In this document: one piece after another, positions 1 through 9,439 of the stretch
Position numbering within the stretch: position 1 is the first letter of the stretch
Layout of the letters: each line of letters begins with the position of its first letter
NCBI GenBank assembly: GCA_963580285.1
Contig: OY757025.1
Span: 115,571,900 to 115,635,899 of the forward strand
Direction: 5' to 3'
DNA: 64,000 bases
Source: Lucinisca nassula
Taxonomy: Eukaryota; Mollusca; Bivalvia; Lucinida; Lucinidae
Translations under genes and position numbers: made by a program
Notes under the pieces: generated by a model
The model's database searches: none
Seen by the model: the letters and a program-made list of their open reading frames with translations, nothing else
Told to the model about the DNA's origin: nothing

Positions 1-2
1 TT

Positions 3-572
3 GGCTCTCTTTTTCCATTAGACAAACTTACCTTGAAATTACTGACATTAAAACTTACAGCATTGATTGCTTTGGCTTCAGCTCCAAGAGCCCAGACTAT
101 TATTTCATTGAATTTAGATTGTATGACTGTTTGCAACAGTAGAATACAATTTAGATTTAATAACTTATTAAAAACCTCGCAACCGGGAAAAAATAGCTAT
201 AGTCTCTCTTTGCCACATTATGAGAATGAAAATCTTTGTGTTATGCACACTTTGTTGTACTATGTGGATAGAACCAAGTCATTACGTACTTCTCAACAGT
301 TACTTATATCATATTGTACATTTAAACCAGTGACATCTAGTACTGTGGCCCGTTGGTTGAAAGAAGTGTTATTTAACTCGGGTATTGATGTAGGTCAGTT
401 TAAGGCGCATTCATTCCGTTCAGCAGCAGTTTCTGCAGCATATGCTAAAGGCTGTTCTCTGCAAACTATTTTAAAGACTGCTGATTGGAGTTCTGCTAAG
501 AATTTTAAGAAATTCTATTTGAGAGAAGTTGAGCCTAGTAATATTGAATTTTCTAGTGCTGTATTATCATAA
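3..572 (+). CDS. Tyrosine recombinase of a DIRS- or Crypton-type mobile element (5' partial)
   Basis: The frame is open from the left edge to the stop at 570-572, so the start lies outside the window; the first in-window ATG is not a convincing start. The protein is the C-terminal catalytic half of a tyrosine recombinase, which cuts and rejoins DNA through a covalent tyrosine intermediate. Numbering from the TTG at 33, the expected catalytic set is visible: Arg19 in SAPRAQ, the HxxR box His126/Arg129 in AHSFRSAA, Trp152 in DWSS, and the nucleophile candidate Tyr162 in KKFYLR. Spacing and wording resemble recombinases of DIRS retrotransposons and Cryptons. No reverse transcriptase is visible in the window, so the two cannot be told apart. 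The catalytic frame is uninterrupted, so it may be recently active. Large inverted repeats follow it. Confidence 0.8.
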   Translation, partial: GSLFPLDKLTLKLLTLKLTALIALASAPRAQTIISLNLDCMTVCNSRIQFRFNNLLKTSQPGKNSYSLSLPHYENENLCVMHTLLYYVDRTKSLRTSQQLLISYCTFKPVTSSTVARWLKEVLFNSGIDVGQFKAHSFRSAAVSAAYAKGCSLQTILKTADWSSAKNFKKFYLREVEPSNIEFSSAVLS

Positions 573-663
573 AATCTGAAATATGCCTGGAATTCTACAG
601 AAGGAAAACTTGTATTTATTTTTCTTTGATGAGTTACTCAATCAAGAAAATTAAAAAGTCTCT

Positions 664-1110
664 GAGAATTTATATTTGTTTGGGCTGTTTTGTTGCCTTT
701 TTTAAAGTTGCTGATTGTATGTGCGATAGCTGAAGGCTTTACGGAAAATAATGGTCCCCTCATCCAAGCGTCCGTGAAGGATGAGGGGCATTATTGAAGT
801 GAAGCCGGAGGCTTGAGCACATACATTACCTCTCCCTTATTCATATTTCCCTCCCATGGGGGATTCTGGAGGCAACAAAACAATTTTTAAAAAATGACGT
901 GTCATGGTAGACTACACGGATTTATAGCCAAGGTAAAGGTCAATAGTCACGTGATTATAGGTTGTATACGAAACAAGTTTTTACTTTTAAAAAAGCGTCG
1001 GGTCTGTCGCGGTGGACGGGATTGCTGATTGTATGTGCTCAAGCCTCCGGCTTCACTTCAATAATGCCCCTCATCCTTCACGGACGCTTGGATGAGGGGA
1101 CCATTTTTCC
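664..1110. repeat. Inverted repeats at the 3' end of the tyrosine-recombinase element
   Basis: A ~78-bp arm at 748-826 is repeated in reverse complement at 1031-1105. Both contain CCTCATCC...GGATGAGG mini-palindromes and a GAAGCCGGAGGCTTGAGCAC block. A second pair (CTGTTTTGTTGCC near 668, GGCAACAAAACA near 872) encloses the first arm. GCTGATTGTATGTGC also occurs as a direct repeat at 710 and 1024. DIRS elements carry inverted termini and internal complementary regions, so these may be the end of the element at 3-572, but the element boundary is not proven. Confidence 0.6.
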
Positions 1111-1199
1111 AGCATTGGATATTGTATTTGCTAGAACAGTTAACATATCGAACACACAGGCTTGTAAAGCTGAAGGTGCTTTAAACAATTAGACCTTGA

Positions 1200-1454
1200 T
1201 CAGTCTCTAGATACACAGCGTTACTACAGACACTACAACCTTTGATTTTCGCACAAGATCTGCTTGGGTGTAAGGCTAGTCAAAAAGAACTTAAGCTTTG
1301 TAGTGTACTTATTTTCAGCCAGTCAAGCCTGATTTTCTCTGCAAAATATAACAAAAGATTATATTAATCTGCTGTTTTTGCTTGGTGCCTTTGCCAGTCA
1401 CAACACAATTGCGGTCTGCTTTGTTGTCTGTTGGAAGCTTTAAAAGTTGTTTTT
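1200..1454. other. Intergenic sequence, nothing recognised
   Basis: No open frame, tandem structure or recognised repeat end is visible. Confidence 0.4.
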
Positions 1455-1519
1455 GCAAATAGTGTGAACCCAGATCAGACTGCTCTAGGAGCAGTCTGAT
1501 CTGGGTCCACACTGTTTGC
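1455..1519. repeat. Free-standing core-A hairpin
   Basis: Near-perfect inverted repeat, GCAAATAGTGTGAACCCAGA on one side and its complement ending ACTGTTTGC on the other, with a very short loop. It is the same core found in the middle of MITE-1, MITE-2 and MITE-3, but no family-specific ends are recognisable here. Confidence 0.75.
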
Positions 1520-1679
1520 CTGTTCGCAAAAAATAGGTTGGAAAAGTTTGTAAGCAGATGCAGCAGACAGCATAAACAGACAACATTTTAAGATGCATTT
1601 ACTCTTGGCATCTTAACAGTTAAGGTTGAAGGTGTGTCTGAGATTTATGTCCCAACAACTTTGGCCATTGCTGTCCTTA

Positions 1680-1790
1680 AAAAGGCAGTAAAATATGTTT
1701 AACTTCCAACTTCGGTCACATGACCTTGGTTTAAAGGCTCACCTGAAATATTATGGAGAAGCCAGGAATCGAACCCACAACTTGCAAGTA
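1680..1790. other. Degenerate repeat with a tRNA-like B-box remnant
   Basis: The wording GACCTTGGTTTAAAGGCTCA recurs near 26547, so this is a dispersed repeat. AATCGAACCC near 1767 resembles a reversed B box. Too little remains for family assignment. Confidence 0.35.
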
Positions 1791-2138
1791 CAGTAGAACT
1801 TCGATGGCTCGAACACCGATGGCTTGTTTACCATGGCTGAGTCGAACCCGTTTTTGAGTCCCTAGGGAATTTCTGCACATAAGAAATAGGGAGGGTAAAA
1901 ATTAGGATATTTTCGTCTTTTATCTTGCCAATGTATGCTGTTTGTACTCATTAGAATCGCCTCGATGAGGCGATTCTAATGAGTACACACAACATACATT
2001 TTATATTATAGAACCCAGAAAAAGATGTCCTAAGGTATGTCGTTATGCCCCCTGGTATTAGCCCTCAGTGGCTCGAACTACCCGTCTCAAACAGATTTTC
2101 ATGGTCCCAAAGGTGTTCGAGTCATTGAAGTTCGACTG
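1791..2138. mobile_element. MITE-7 (pogo-like TIR element) with core-B hairpin
   Basis: Ends are CAGTAGAACTTCGATGGCTC and an imperfect inverse ending GAAGTTCGACTG. Such CAGT...TCGAAC ends are typical of pogo/Tigger-like DNA transposons of the Tc1/mariner superfamily. There is no coding capacity. The centre (1931-2000) is a near-perfect hairpin built on GTACTCATTAGAATCGCCTC. Other copies are at 25718-26067 and, inverted, 42318-42625. Confidence 0.75.
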
Positions 2139-2197
2139 TTGATTGACCACTACACCAATCAGGTTTCTGATTTCTTTAGGGGAATGTTTACAACTTA

Positions 2198-2340
2198 ACC
2201 CTTGCCCTGCTGAATTAATTAACTTAGCAACTCCAATTATGAATTAACAACCAATCAGATTACCTGATGCAATTTATTCTTACAAATTAATGAGCTGAAT
2301 GTCAAACAGTGTTGATATTGGATCAGATCAGATGTTAATT
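2198..2340. mobile_element. Degenerate MITE-1 fragment
   Basis: Begins TTAACCCTTGCCCTGCTGAA and keeps the AACCAATCAGATTACCTGAT interior of MITE-1, but the hairpin core is decayed and the right end is lost. Confidence 0.6.
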
Positions 2341-2349
2341 ATTTTTTAG

Positions 2350-2515
2350 CTGATTGTTAATCAGATGTGGCAAAAATTGGAGTACCTGGAGAAAAACCAC
2401 CTGGCCTTCCATTGCAGAAATTGGCATCTCACATGTGGCCAGAGCGAGGCAACAACCACAGCAGTGAGAGACCTAGTGATTAGGAGTTGGCACTCTTAAC
2501 CATTAGCCATAAATG
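2350..2515 (-). mobile_element. SINE-D copy with tRNA-like head
   Basis: Read on the minus strand the head resembles a tRNA gene (GTTAAGAGTGCCAAC near the A-box position, followed by AGGTCTCTCACTGCTGTGG). The same sequence recurs at 7000-7115, 8130-8255, 13600-13733 and 42120-42245. It is a tRNA-derived SINE rather than a functional tRNA gene, because no cloverleaf is intact. Confidence 0.55.
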
Positions 2516-2750
2516 GTCATTTTACTACCAATTACAATATTCATTAGACTTTGGAGTGGACAGAATACGCAATAACTGTCTAACCCAACCAGTTTCAAAG
2601 CTGTTGCTCTATACTTTGATTTCAGATGATGATGTCACCACTGACACTATAGCAAAGTATTAGACAAATTATGACACAAGACTTAGTGTGCAGGTATCCA
2701 AGCAGATACAATTGCCCATTTCAGTAATACGCACATGCCCAATCATCATG
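2516..2750. other. Intergenic sequence, nothing recognised
   Basis: No repeat end or gene is recognised. Confidence 0.35.
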
Positions 2751-3392
2751 AAAACATGCTTAGATAATTTTGATCCCCTTATAGTAAAACTGGGGTTTCC
2801 GGGGGTATACCTCATTTTTCTTATTCCTGCTCTAAAATATAGATTGTGAGTACTCGTTAGAACTGCCTCCATGAGGCGGTTCTAACGAGTGCCCACAATA
2901 TATATTTTGAGCAGAAATAAGAAAAATATCACAATTTTTCATCTTAAAATTTTCATTTTTTTCGGCGATAAAGGTGGCCCTGTATTGGTATAGGCTTGTT
3001 TGCGTAATGGAGGTATGGTCTATCACACGTCAATCACCTGTGACAAGTCTGGAGTACAAAGAAATTGTGGAAAGTTTGATGTACCTTTCAGGTGCACTGA
3101 CCTATGAAATTACATCAGACATTACGCAAACACGCCTATACAAATACATTGCCACCATTATCGCCGAAAAAAATGAAAATTTCATGATGAAAAATGGAGA
3201 TATTTTTCTTATTTCTGCTCAAAATATAGATTGTGGGCACTCGTCAGAACCGCCTCATCGAGGCGGTTCTAACAAGTACCCACAATCTATATTTTGAGCA
3301 GAAATAAGAAAAATAAGGTATACCCCCGGAAACCCCAGTTTTACTATATAAAAGTGGGATTCAAGGGGGTCAAAATTATATAGGCATGTTTT
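2751..3392. mobile_element. Large fold-back element with ~260-bp arms, each carrying a core-B hairpin
   Basis: 2751-3009 and 3121-3392 are reverse complements apart from scattered changes, separated by ~110 bp. Shared blocks are CATGC(C/T)TA(T/G)ATAATTTTGA, the GGGGTTTCCGGGGGTATACC segment, TTTTCTTATTTCTGCTC, and GGCGATAATGGTGGC near the inner end. Each arm contains its own internal hairpin of core-B type (2847-2905 and 3235-3292). Apparent frames here are by-products of the palindrome. Confidence 0.8.
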
Positions 3393-3699
3393 TGTGATGA
3401 TGTACCCCTTTGACTTTTACATTTGACTGAAAGTCTAATGGATATTGAAATCAGTAGTAATGGTCATTTTTCTATATACATGTAATCTATATAATAGCAG
3501 CCTGTATAGTCACATCAGAACCTTGGATAGTATATTTATATGTCCTAGGCTTATGTATACAAAAGACCCTGAGGGTCTTAGACTTAGCTGGTCGGTTTCA
3601 GTCTGACCTGGTTATAGATCCTCTAAGACATGTCTTTTTGCAACATGGCTTATTTCTATATCAGAGGTTGGCACAACGCTGAAGAACTTTGAGAAAATC

Positions 3700-3850
3700 T
3701 CATCTGCTCATCACGTGAACAAGTCCGTGAAATGAACACCCCACTAAACCCCACTTTATAAAGAGAAAATGGGTGTACCGAGGAACACATTATTCTCATT
3801 TCTGCTCCAGGAAATAGCTTGTGGGTACCCATTAGAACGCCTCAACGAGC
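3700..3850. mobile_element. Half copy of the fold-back family
   Basis: ACGTGAAC(A)AGTCCGTGAAATG followed by ACCCCACTTTATA and a partial core-B sequence (GGGTACCCATTAGAAC). Closely resembles 20028-20230, so both are truncated arms of the same family. Confidence 0.6.
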
Positions 3851-3956
3851 ACCGGCAGTAATGATAAGAGTAATATATAGCAGAGCTGAGCCTTTTTAAT
3901 GTTCAGCACACCTGAAGCAGATAACATTTTCAATTATTTTTTTTTCTCTTTTTATG

Positions 3957-3978
3957 CCCCCCCCCCCCCCCCCCCCCC
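3957..3978 (+). repeat. Poly-C tract of ~22 bp
   Basis: Uninterrupted C run next to GAGAGAGGTACTCGGGGGCA, wording that matches ends of the GCCCCCG/CGGGGGC tandem-repeat elements. Likely length-variable and error-prone in assembly. Confidence 0.9.
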
Positions 3979-4139
3979 ACCGAGAGAGGTACTCGGGGGC
4001 ATAGTTTTTGCCTCGTCTGTTTGTTTGTCTGCCTGTCCATCACAAAAACTTTAACCAACATAAAAAATGACTCCCACTAGGGGCATTGGTCGCTTACAGT
4101 GACAGCTCTTGTTTTCCGATAAAAAGGCTTTACATTTAA

Positions 4140-4708
4140 CCCTTATCTTGCTGTTCACGACAATCCCTCTACCGGCCCCGATAGCTCAGTTGGTAGAGTG
4201 TCCCCTCCGGGGAACGGGAGGTCACAGGTTCCATCCCGGGCCGCGACATACCAAAGTCGTTAAGAATGGTACTAGCTGCTCCTCGCTAGGACTCAGATTT
4301 ACGGGGTAGAGCTAGGACTGGGCGACCTAGTGTCAGGATAATGTGACTTGGTGTGGTATCATGTAATGTGTCTGGGACATGATACTTCAGCAAGGCAGCA
4401 CTATAAAAAGTGAGCATTAAGCTCCCTGTCACAACCAGAGACCGTCGTGATATGACTGAAAAATTGTTGAAAGCTATGTTAAACCCGAATTCACACATCC
4501 ACACACACATACACACACACACGACAATCCCTATCTTGGCAAACAGTATAGATCCGGATCAGATGGCTTCTTCAGAAGCCATCTGATCAGGATCTACACT
4601 GTTTGGCATTCAGTTTATGAATTTGTAGCAATAAATTACATCAAGTTATTTGATTGGTTGATAGACAGAAATGGGTGTGGCTTAAATGAATATTCAGCAA
4701 GATAAGGG
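4140..4708. mobile_element. MITE-1 copy interrupted by SINE-A
   Basis: Ends CCCTTATCTTGCTG and CAGCAAGATAAGGG, each flanked by TTAA (4136-4139, 4709-4712). TTAA duplication plus a CCC/GGG terminus is the piggyBac signature. The interior carries core-A (near 4543-4605) around CCATCTGATC and the GTGTGGCTTAAATGAATATT block. There is no coding capacity. SINE-A sits between the left end and the core. Confidence 0.8.
4173..4523 (+). mobile_element. SINE-A copy 1 (tRNA-derived)
   Basis: The head contains a Pol III A box (TAGCTCAGTTGGTAGAG) and B-box region (GGTTCCATCCC), followed by a ~270-bp body ending in a GTTAAACCCGAATTCACAC tail and a CA-rich run. It is bordered by a 13-bp target-site duplication CACGACAATCCCT, showing insertion by target-primed reverse transcription into MITE-1. 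Confidence 0.85.
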
Positions 4709-4914
4709 TTAATATGTATCAGCTGGCAGATGATTCATATGAAATGTGAAACCAGATTTTCTCTGAAAACATTATGAATACACATAGCTACAGTTAAGTA
4801 TTTTGTGATAACTGAAGCATAGTTTTCCTTATTATCCCCACGTTTTTAAAAAAAAGATGGGATATTGTTATCGCCTCGGTCCGTCTCTCCGTCTGTCTGT
4901 CTGTCCGGCTATCT

Positions 4915-6387
4915 AAAGCTTTAGGGCCTGATGAGCTTCATCCTAGAGTCCTGAAGGAACTAGCAAACGAGTTAGGTCCAGTTTTTGCTCATCTTTTCCA
5001 ACAATCTCTCGATACGGGTGAAATTCCCAAAGAATGGCTCCTAGCAAACATCTGTCCACTTTTCAAAAAAGGGGACAGGGCTCTTGCTCGTAATTATCGC
5101 CCGGTGTCACTGACCTGTGTTCTATGTAAATTGCTTGAACACATAGTCTGCTCAAACATCATGGCCCACTTGGATGAACATAAACTTTTGTCAGACAGAC
5201 AACATGCATTTAGGAAAAGGCATAGTTGCGAAACTCAGTTGAGCACGGTTATTAATGATTGGGCAAAAATCCTGGACAAAGGGGGGCAGGTGGACACATT
5301 TATTCTGGACTTTGAGAAGGCTTTTGACACCCCTCCTCATGAACTACTTAAATCCAAATTATTTGGTTATGGAATTGGTGGGAAGACTCTTAAATGGATA
5401 GATTCCTTCCTTTGCTACAGAAAACAGCGTGTTGTTGTTAATGGTGAATCTTCAGTATGGGCGCCAGTTTTGTCTGGAGTCCCACAAGGGACCGTTCTTG
5501 GTCCTCTATTGTTCTCCCTGTACATCAATGATATTTCCACTGATATTGACTCAGAAATAAGACTGTTCGCAGATGACTGTGTTTGTTACCGGGAAATTAG
5601 AGATACAGATGACTCACTGAAACTTCAGGCTGACATAGATAGATTAGGATGTTGGGCCAGAAAATGGGGCATGAGATTTCAACCAGTTAAATGCAATATT
5701 ATGCAGATAACAAGGAAGAGATCTAATAAAGTTGAGGCTTCTTACACCTTAGAGGGAACGGTCCTCGAAAATGTGAATTCCATTAAATACCTTGGTGTGA
5801 CAATCACTCACGATTTGAGATGGAATACACACATTAGCAATATGTGTACAAAGGCGAATAGAACACTTGGTTTCCTGAGGCGAAATCTTCATCAGTGTCC
5901 TCAGAATGTGAAAGAAACAGCATACAGGGGACTTGTTCGCCCAATCTTGGAATATGGTAGTTGCATCTGGGACCCAAGCGGAGTGGTCCTAAATGAAGAA
6001 ATTGAAAAAGTTCAGAATAGAGCTGCTAGATTTGTAACTGGAAATTATTGCTTTGAAACTGGGAGCATGACTGGAATTCTAGGAAAATTAAGATGGGAGT
6101 CTCTAAAGAAAAGGAGAAGAGACAGTAGGCTCATACTCTTATACAAAGGTCTAAAGGGTGCTGCCAGCATTCCAACAGATGACCTTGTTCCCCCAGCTAG
6201 GCATTGTAGAAAGCACCATTCAATGACGTTTCAGACCCTTACTGCAAGAACGGATATTTATAAAGAATCGTTTTTCCCCCGAACCATTAGAGATTGGAAT
6301 GCCCTTCCCGATTCTATTATTTTGACGGCTGAAGGTGCTGAGGATTGTGTAGCTAAGTTTACATCTTTGGTTAGAGCTAGGGACTAA
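4915..6387 (+). pseudogene. LINE (CR1/Jockey-superfamily) reverse transcriptase, 5'-truncated
   Basis: The frame is open from the insertion junction (~4915) to TAA at 6385-6387; the ATG at 5104 is internal. Reverse transcriptase blocks in order are: KGD...NYRPVSL upstream of the ATG; LDFEKAFD (motif A, ~5305-5328); SGVPQGTVLGPLLFSLYIND; the catalytic FADD (~5566-5577); and YLGVTI. These are followed by the C-terminal LVRPILEYG...KVQNRAARFV region common in Jockey/CR1-type LINEs. The endonuclease and ORF1 are missing, as expected from incomplete reverse transcription. No stop interrupts the remaining frame, so the insertion is fairly young. Confidence 0.85.
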
Positions 6388-6443
6388 CTTCCCATATCAC
6401 AGGTCCTGGTGTATGAATGTCATTTGACGTGTCACCAGTAACA

Positions 6444-6471
6444 ATTCTGATTCTGATTCTGATTCTGATCT
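6444..6471 (+). repeat. LINE 3' tail of ATTCTG units and candidate target-site duplication
   Basis: About four tandem ATTCTG units end the LINE; short tandem 3' tails rather than poly-A are usual in CR1-related LINEs. ATCT at 6468-6471 repeats ATCT at 4911-4914 and may be a minimal target-site duplication. Confidence 0.7.
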
Positions 6472-6943
6472 CCTCCTAAACCGTTAGCCGGAATTCAACC
6501 AAATTTGGTATGCGAGTTGCTTACATGAATGGCTTGGGCAAGAGCACATTTTTTTTTGTCCCCGCCCCCAGGGGCCCTGGGGAGGGGTCAAAAGGTCAAA
6601 TTTTGACCTACTGTGGAGAAAACGTGGGGATTTGCGATGGCTTGCCATCGACTGCGCGCTCTAGTTACACATTAGAACAGCCTCAGGGAGGCGTTTCTAA
6701 TGATTACCTGCAACATAGGTTTTCTATGGAAAATTTCAAAAACTATCCTTCAGTTATCACAAAATACTAATCTGTTGCAATGATACAGGCTGAAATAAAG
6801 ACAATTTAGAATTTAGAACAACCTCTGCCAATACACATAGCAACAGGTAAGTATTTTGTGATAATTGAAGGACAGTTTTCCTTTTTTCTCCATATAAACC
6901 CATGTTGTGGGTATTCATTAGAACCGCCTCATACATAAGCGGT

Positions 6944-7131
6944 TGGTTATTCAGTACTGTGGACATTTTTTTTTTTGGTTTTATGGCCCTTTCAAGATTA
7001 TTTCACTTATATCGAGCCGATCGTTAATCAGAGGTGCAAGGCTCGACCCATAGCAGTGAGAGACCTAATGATTAAGAGTCAGCGCTCTTAACCACAAGGT
7101 CACGGAGGCACACATTGTTTTCCAGAAACTA
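6944..7131 (-). mobile_element. SINE-C fragment containing SINE-D, composite copy 1
   Basis: ATACATAAGCGGTTGGTTA...CAGTACTGTGGACATT is SINE-C body, interrupted by a T run and a SINE-D unit whose minus strand has a tRNA-like head (GTGGTTAAGAGCGCTGA), after which SINE-C resumes with CACATTGTTTTCCAGAAACT. Nearly identical to 8072-8278 including the SINE-in-SINE junctions. Confidence 0.7.
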
Positions 7132-7163
7132 ACATATCCACAAGATAGTTTTTGTCAATTCTC

Positions 7164-7531
7164 GATAATATAAGAATCTGATATGGGGTTCTGTTGTAGA
7201 TGAGTGTTTCCAACCCTCGGGATGACCGTGCTGAGCGGAACCGACACTACGCTGAGGTTCCGCTCAGCACGGTCATCCTGAGGGATGGAAACGCTCATCT
7301 ACAACAGAACACTATGTTGGATTCTTTTTCTTGCACAACACCTCCGGTTAGTTTTGACAGCTCGCACATGTATATTGTTTACAAAATAAAAGTAGTGCGG
7401 AAGTAGTTCCGGCAGTTGAATAGAATTGAAGCGCATTTATGTTGGTTGCCTGGGTCAGAACACCAGGGTTGGAACATAAATTTCTATCCCCGGTTAAAAT
7501 CACGGGTTTCCTTGTCTGATGTGCAAGAAAA
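7164..7531. mobile_element. Family-J element with ~60-bp-arm hairpin, copy 1
   Basis: Begins GATAATATAAGAATCTGATA and ends near CTTGTCTGATGTGCAAGAAA. 7180-7245 and 7257-7312 form a hairpin built on GATGACCGTGCTGAGCGG with only ~12 nt between the arms. Downstream of the hairpin come TGGATTCTTTTTCTTGCAC, a unique body and a CACCAGGGTTGGAACATAAA segment. Other copies are at 17901-18330, 21917-22255 and a half at 58421-58709. Confidence 0.75.
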
Positions 7532-7644
7532 ACCTATCCAAATGCTTACCCTATCTGTTATGATACAGGCTGAAATCAAAAGAATTTAGAACACCCTCTG
7601 CTGCAGTTGTTTCACACTTCAAAGGTTCAACCTTTTAATTTGTT

Positions 7645-8425
7645 TGTTAGAAGTTTAACGACTCAGTCAACACTAAGTCCTATTGAGCCTGTCAGTTTAC
7701 CTAAGCATACTTTTCCTGGGCAGGCTTACCAGCCCCCGATAGCTCAGTTGGTAGAGTGTCCACTCCGGATAACAGGAGGTCACGGGTTCGGTCCCGGGCC
7801 GTGACATACCAAAGTCGTTAAAAATGGTACTAGCTGCTCCTCGCTTGGCACTCAGATTTACGGGGTAGAGCTAGGACTGGTCGACCCAGTGTCAGGATAA
7901 TGTGACTGGGTGTGGTATCATGTAATATGTCTGGGACATAATACTTCAGTGAGGCAGCACTATAAAAGTGAGCATTGAGCTCCCTGTGGCAACCAGACAC
8001 CGTCGTGATATGACTGAAAAATTGTTGAAAGTGACGCTGAAACCGAATTCACACACACAATTCCTGAGCAGGCTTATACATAAGCGGTTGGTTAATCAGT
8101 ACTGTGGACATTTTTTTTTTTGGTTTTATGGCCCTTTCAAGATTATTTCACTTATATCGAGCCGATCGTTAATCAGAGGTGCAAGGGTCGACCCATAGCA
8201 GTGAGAGACCTAATGATTAAGAGTCAGCGCTCTTAACCACAAGGTCACGGAGGCACACATTGTTTTCCAGAAACTAACAACTGCCCTTCTTGAATCAGCA
8301 AATGATAGTGACTGTAGAAAACATTTCATGATCAGTTTGCTTGTAAGAAGGTTCCCAATCAAGTGAGGATCAAACCCACCTCCTATCAACAGTCAGACAT
8401 ACATCCTACTGAGCCACCTACACGT
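7645..8425 (-). mobile_element. SINE-C copy split by SINE-A and SINE-D
   Basis: Minus-strand SINE-C. Its 3' region (TTAACGACTCAGTCAACACT) lies near 7655 and its tRNA-like head near 8425 (complement ACTGAGCCACCTACA). SINE-A interrupts at 7731 and SINE-D at ~8112-8255. SINE-C wording resumes after each insert: CAGGCTTATACATAAGCGG, then CACATTGTTTTCCAGAAACT. Confidence 0.7.
7731..8057 (+). mobile_element. SINE-A copy 2
   Basis: Same tRNA-derived head (A box TAGCTCAGTTGGTAGAG, B box GGGTTCGGTCCC) and GCTGAAACCGAATTCACAC tail. Flanked by TTCCTGGGCAGGCTTA on the left and TTCCTGAGCAGGCTTA on the right, a 16-bp target-site duplication with one mismatch taken from the host SINE-C. Confidence 0.85.
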
Positions 8426-8449
8426 CATGTGCTGCATTGTAATTGTTTG

Positions 8450-9257
8450 AACAGAGGCTTTACATCCCATCAACAACATTTAGGTCATTTTTGGAGACGT
8501 TGCTTCCAATTTTGTGGGGGTTTTACCCGACATTGAGATGAAAGGACATCTCAAGCCCTACTGCCCAAACAAACAATATTTATATCCAGGGATGGTCCAA
8601 CACCTACCATTTTGCCAGGGCACAGGAAAATGACATTTCATCAGAAAACTTAAGAGAGTCCTCAAAGTGGCCTAAATCCACTTTTACTATAATAAGAAAA
8701 CCGGCCCCGATAGCTCAGTTGGTAGAGTGTCCGCCCCGGGGACAAGAGGTTACGGGTTCGATCCTGGGCCGCGACATACCAAAGTCGTTAAAAATGGTAC
8801 TAGCTGCTCCTCTCTTGGCACTCAGATTTACAGGGTAGAGCTAGGACTGGTCGACCCAGTGTCAGGATAATGTGACTGGGTGTGGTATCATGTAATGTGT
8901 CCGGGACATGATACTTCAGTGAGCTCCCTGTCGCAACCAGACACCGTCGTGATATGACTGAAAAATTGTTGAAAGCGACGTTAAACCCGAATTCACATAC
9001 ACACACTATAATAAGAAAGCAAAGCTTGCATCCTTTGCAAGCTTATTATAGCAAATGGATTTAGGGCAATATGAGGGCTCTTTTAGGGTTTAGGGCAATA
9101 TGAGGGTTCTTTTAGGGCTTCTGATGAAACATCAATGCCCTATGACCTGGGCAGGCCTAGACCTCCTAAGCAGTTTACCAGTACTGGTGTGCGGTTGATT
9201 TCAGCTCTGCGTGGAAGCACCATGCAGACCAATCTATTTCTCCAAGCCCCCATGGGT
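8450..9257 (-). mobile_element. SINE-B copy split by a hairpin element that contains SINE-A
   Basis: SINE-B wording (ACGTTGCTTCCAATTTTGTG, ACCCGACATTGAGATGAAA) runs to ~8610 and resumes at ~9140 (CTGGGCAGGCCTAGACCTCC) to ~9257. The interrupting ~520-bp piece is a fold-back: CATTTCATCAGAA...CCTAAATCCA...CTATAATAAG on the left, and the inverse GCTTATTATAGCAAATGGAT...GCTTCTGATGAAACATC on the right. Confidence 0.65.
8701..9004 (+). mobile_element. SINE-A copy 3
   Basis: tRNA-derived head at 8702 onward and GTTAAACCCGAATTCACA tail. A perfect 14-bp target-site duplication ACTATAATAAGAAA lies at 8686-8699 and 9005-9018, inside the arm of the hairpin element. Confidence 0.9.
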
Positions 9258-9439
9258 GCGAGTCTGTTGCAATATAAAAAATGTTTCTTCCGAACAAACA
9301 GACTGATACATTGTTTTTTATTTTATTAGCACTTTTCACAACATATACACATACAGCAGAATCGCAATAACTCTTAACTCCGATAATTTAACTGTTCATC
9401 GAAGACGTTTTGGATGTGCCAGTAATATCAAATACACAT

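Larger units (their letters stand above)
4780..6780. mobile_element. Hairpin element carrying a second repeat, which carries a LINE
   Basis: AAGTATTTTGTGATAACTGA with AGTTTTCC at 4797-4830 is mirrored by the inverse in 6720-6770, giving an outer fold-back pair. A core-B remnant follows at 6668-6715. Between them, 4834-6665 is a second repeat beginning ATCCCCACGTTTTTAAAAA and ending GCGATGGCTTGCCATCGACT. That repeat is split by the LINE fragment: its wording CCGGCTATCT stops at 4914 and resumes as ATCTCCTCCTAAACC at 6468. Confidence 0.65.
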
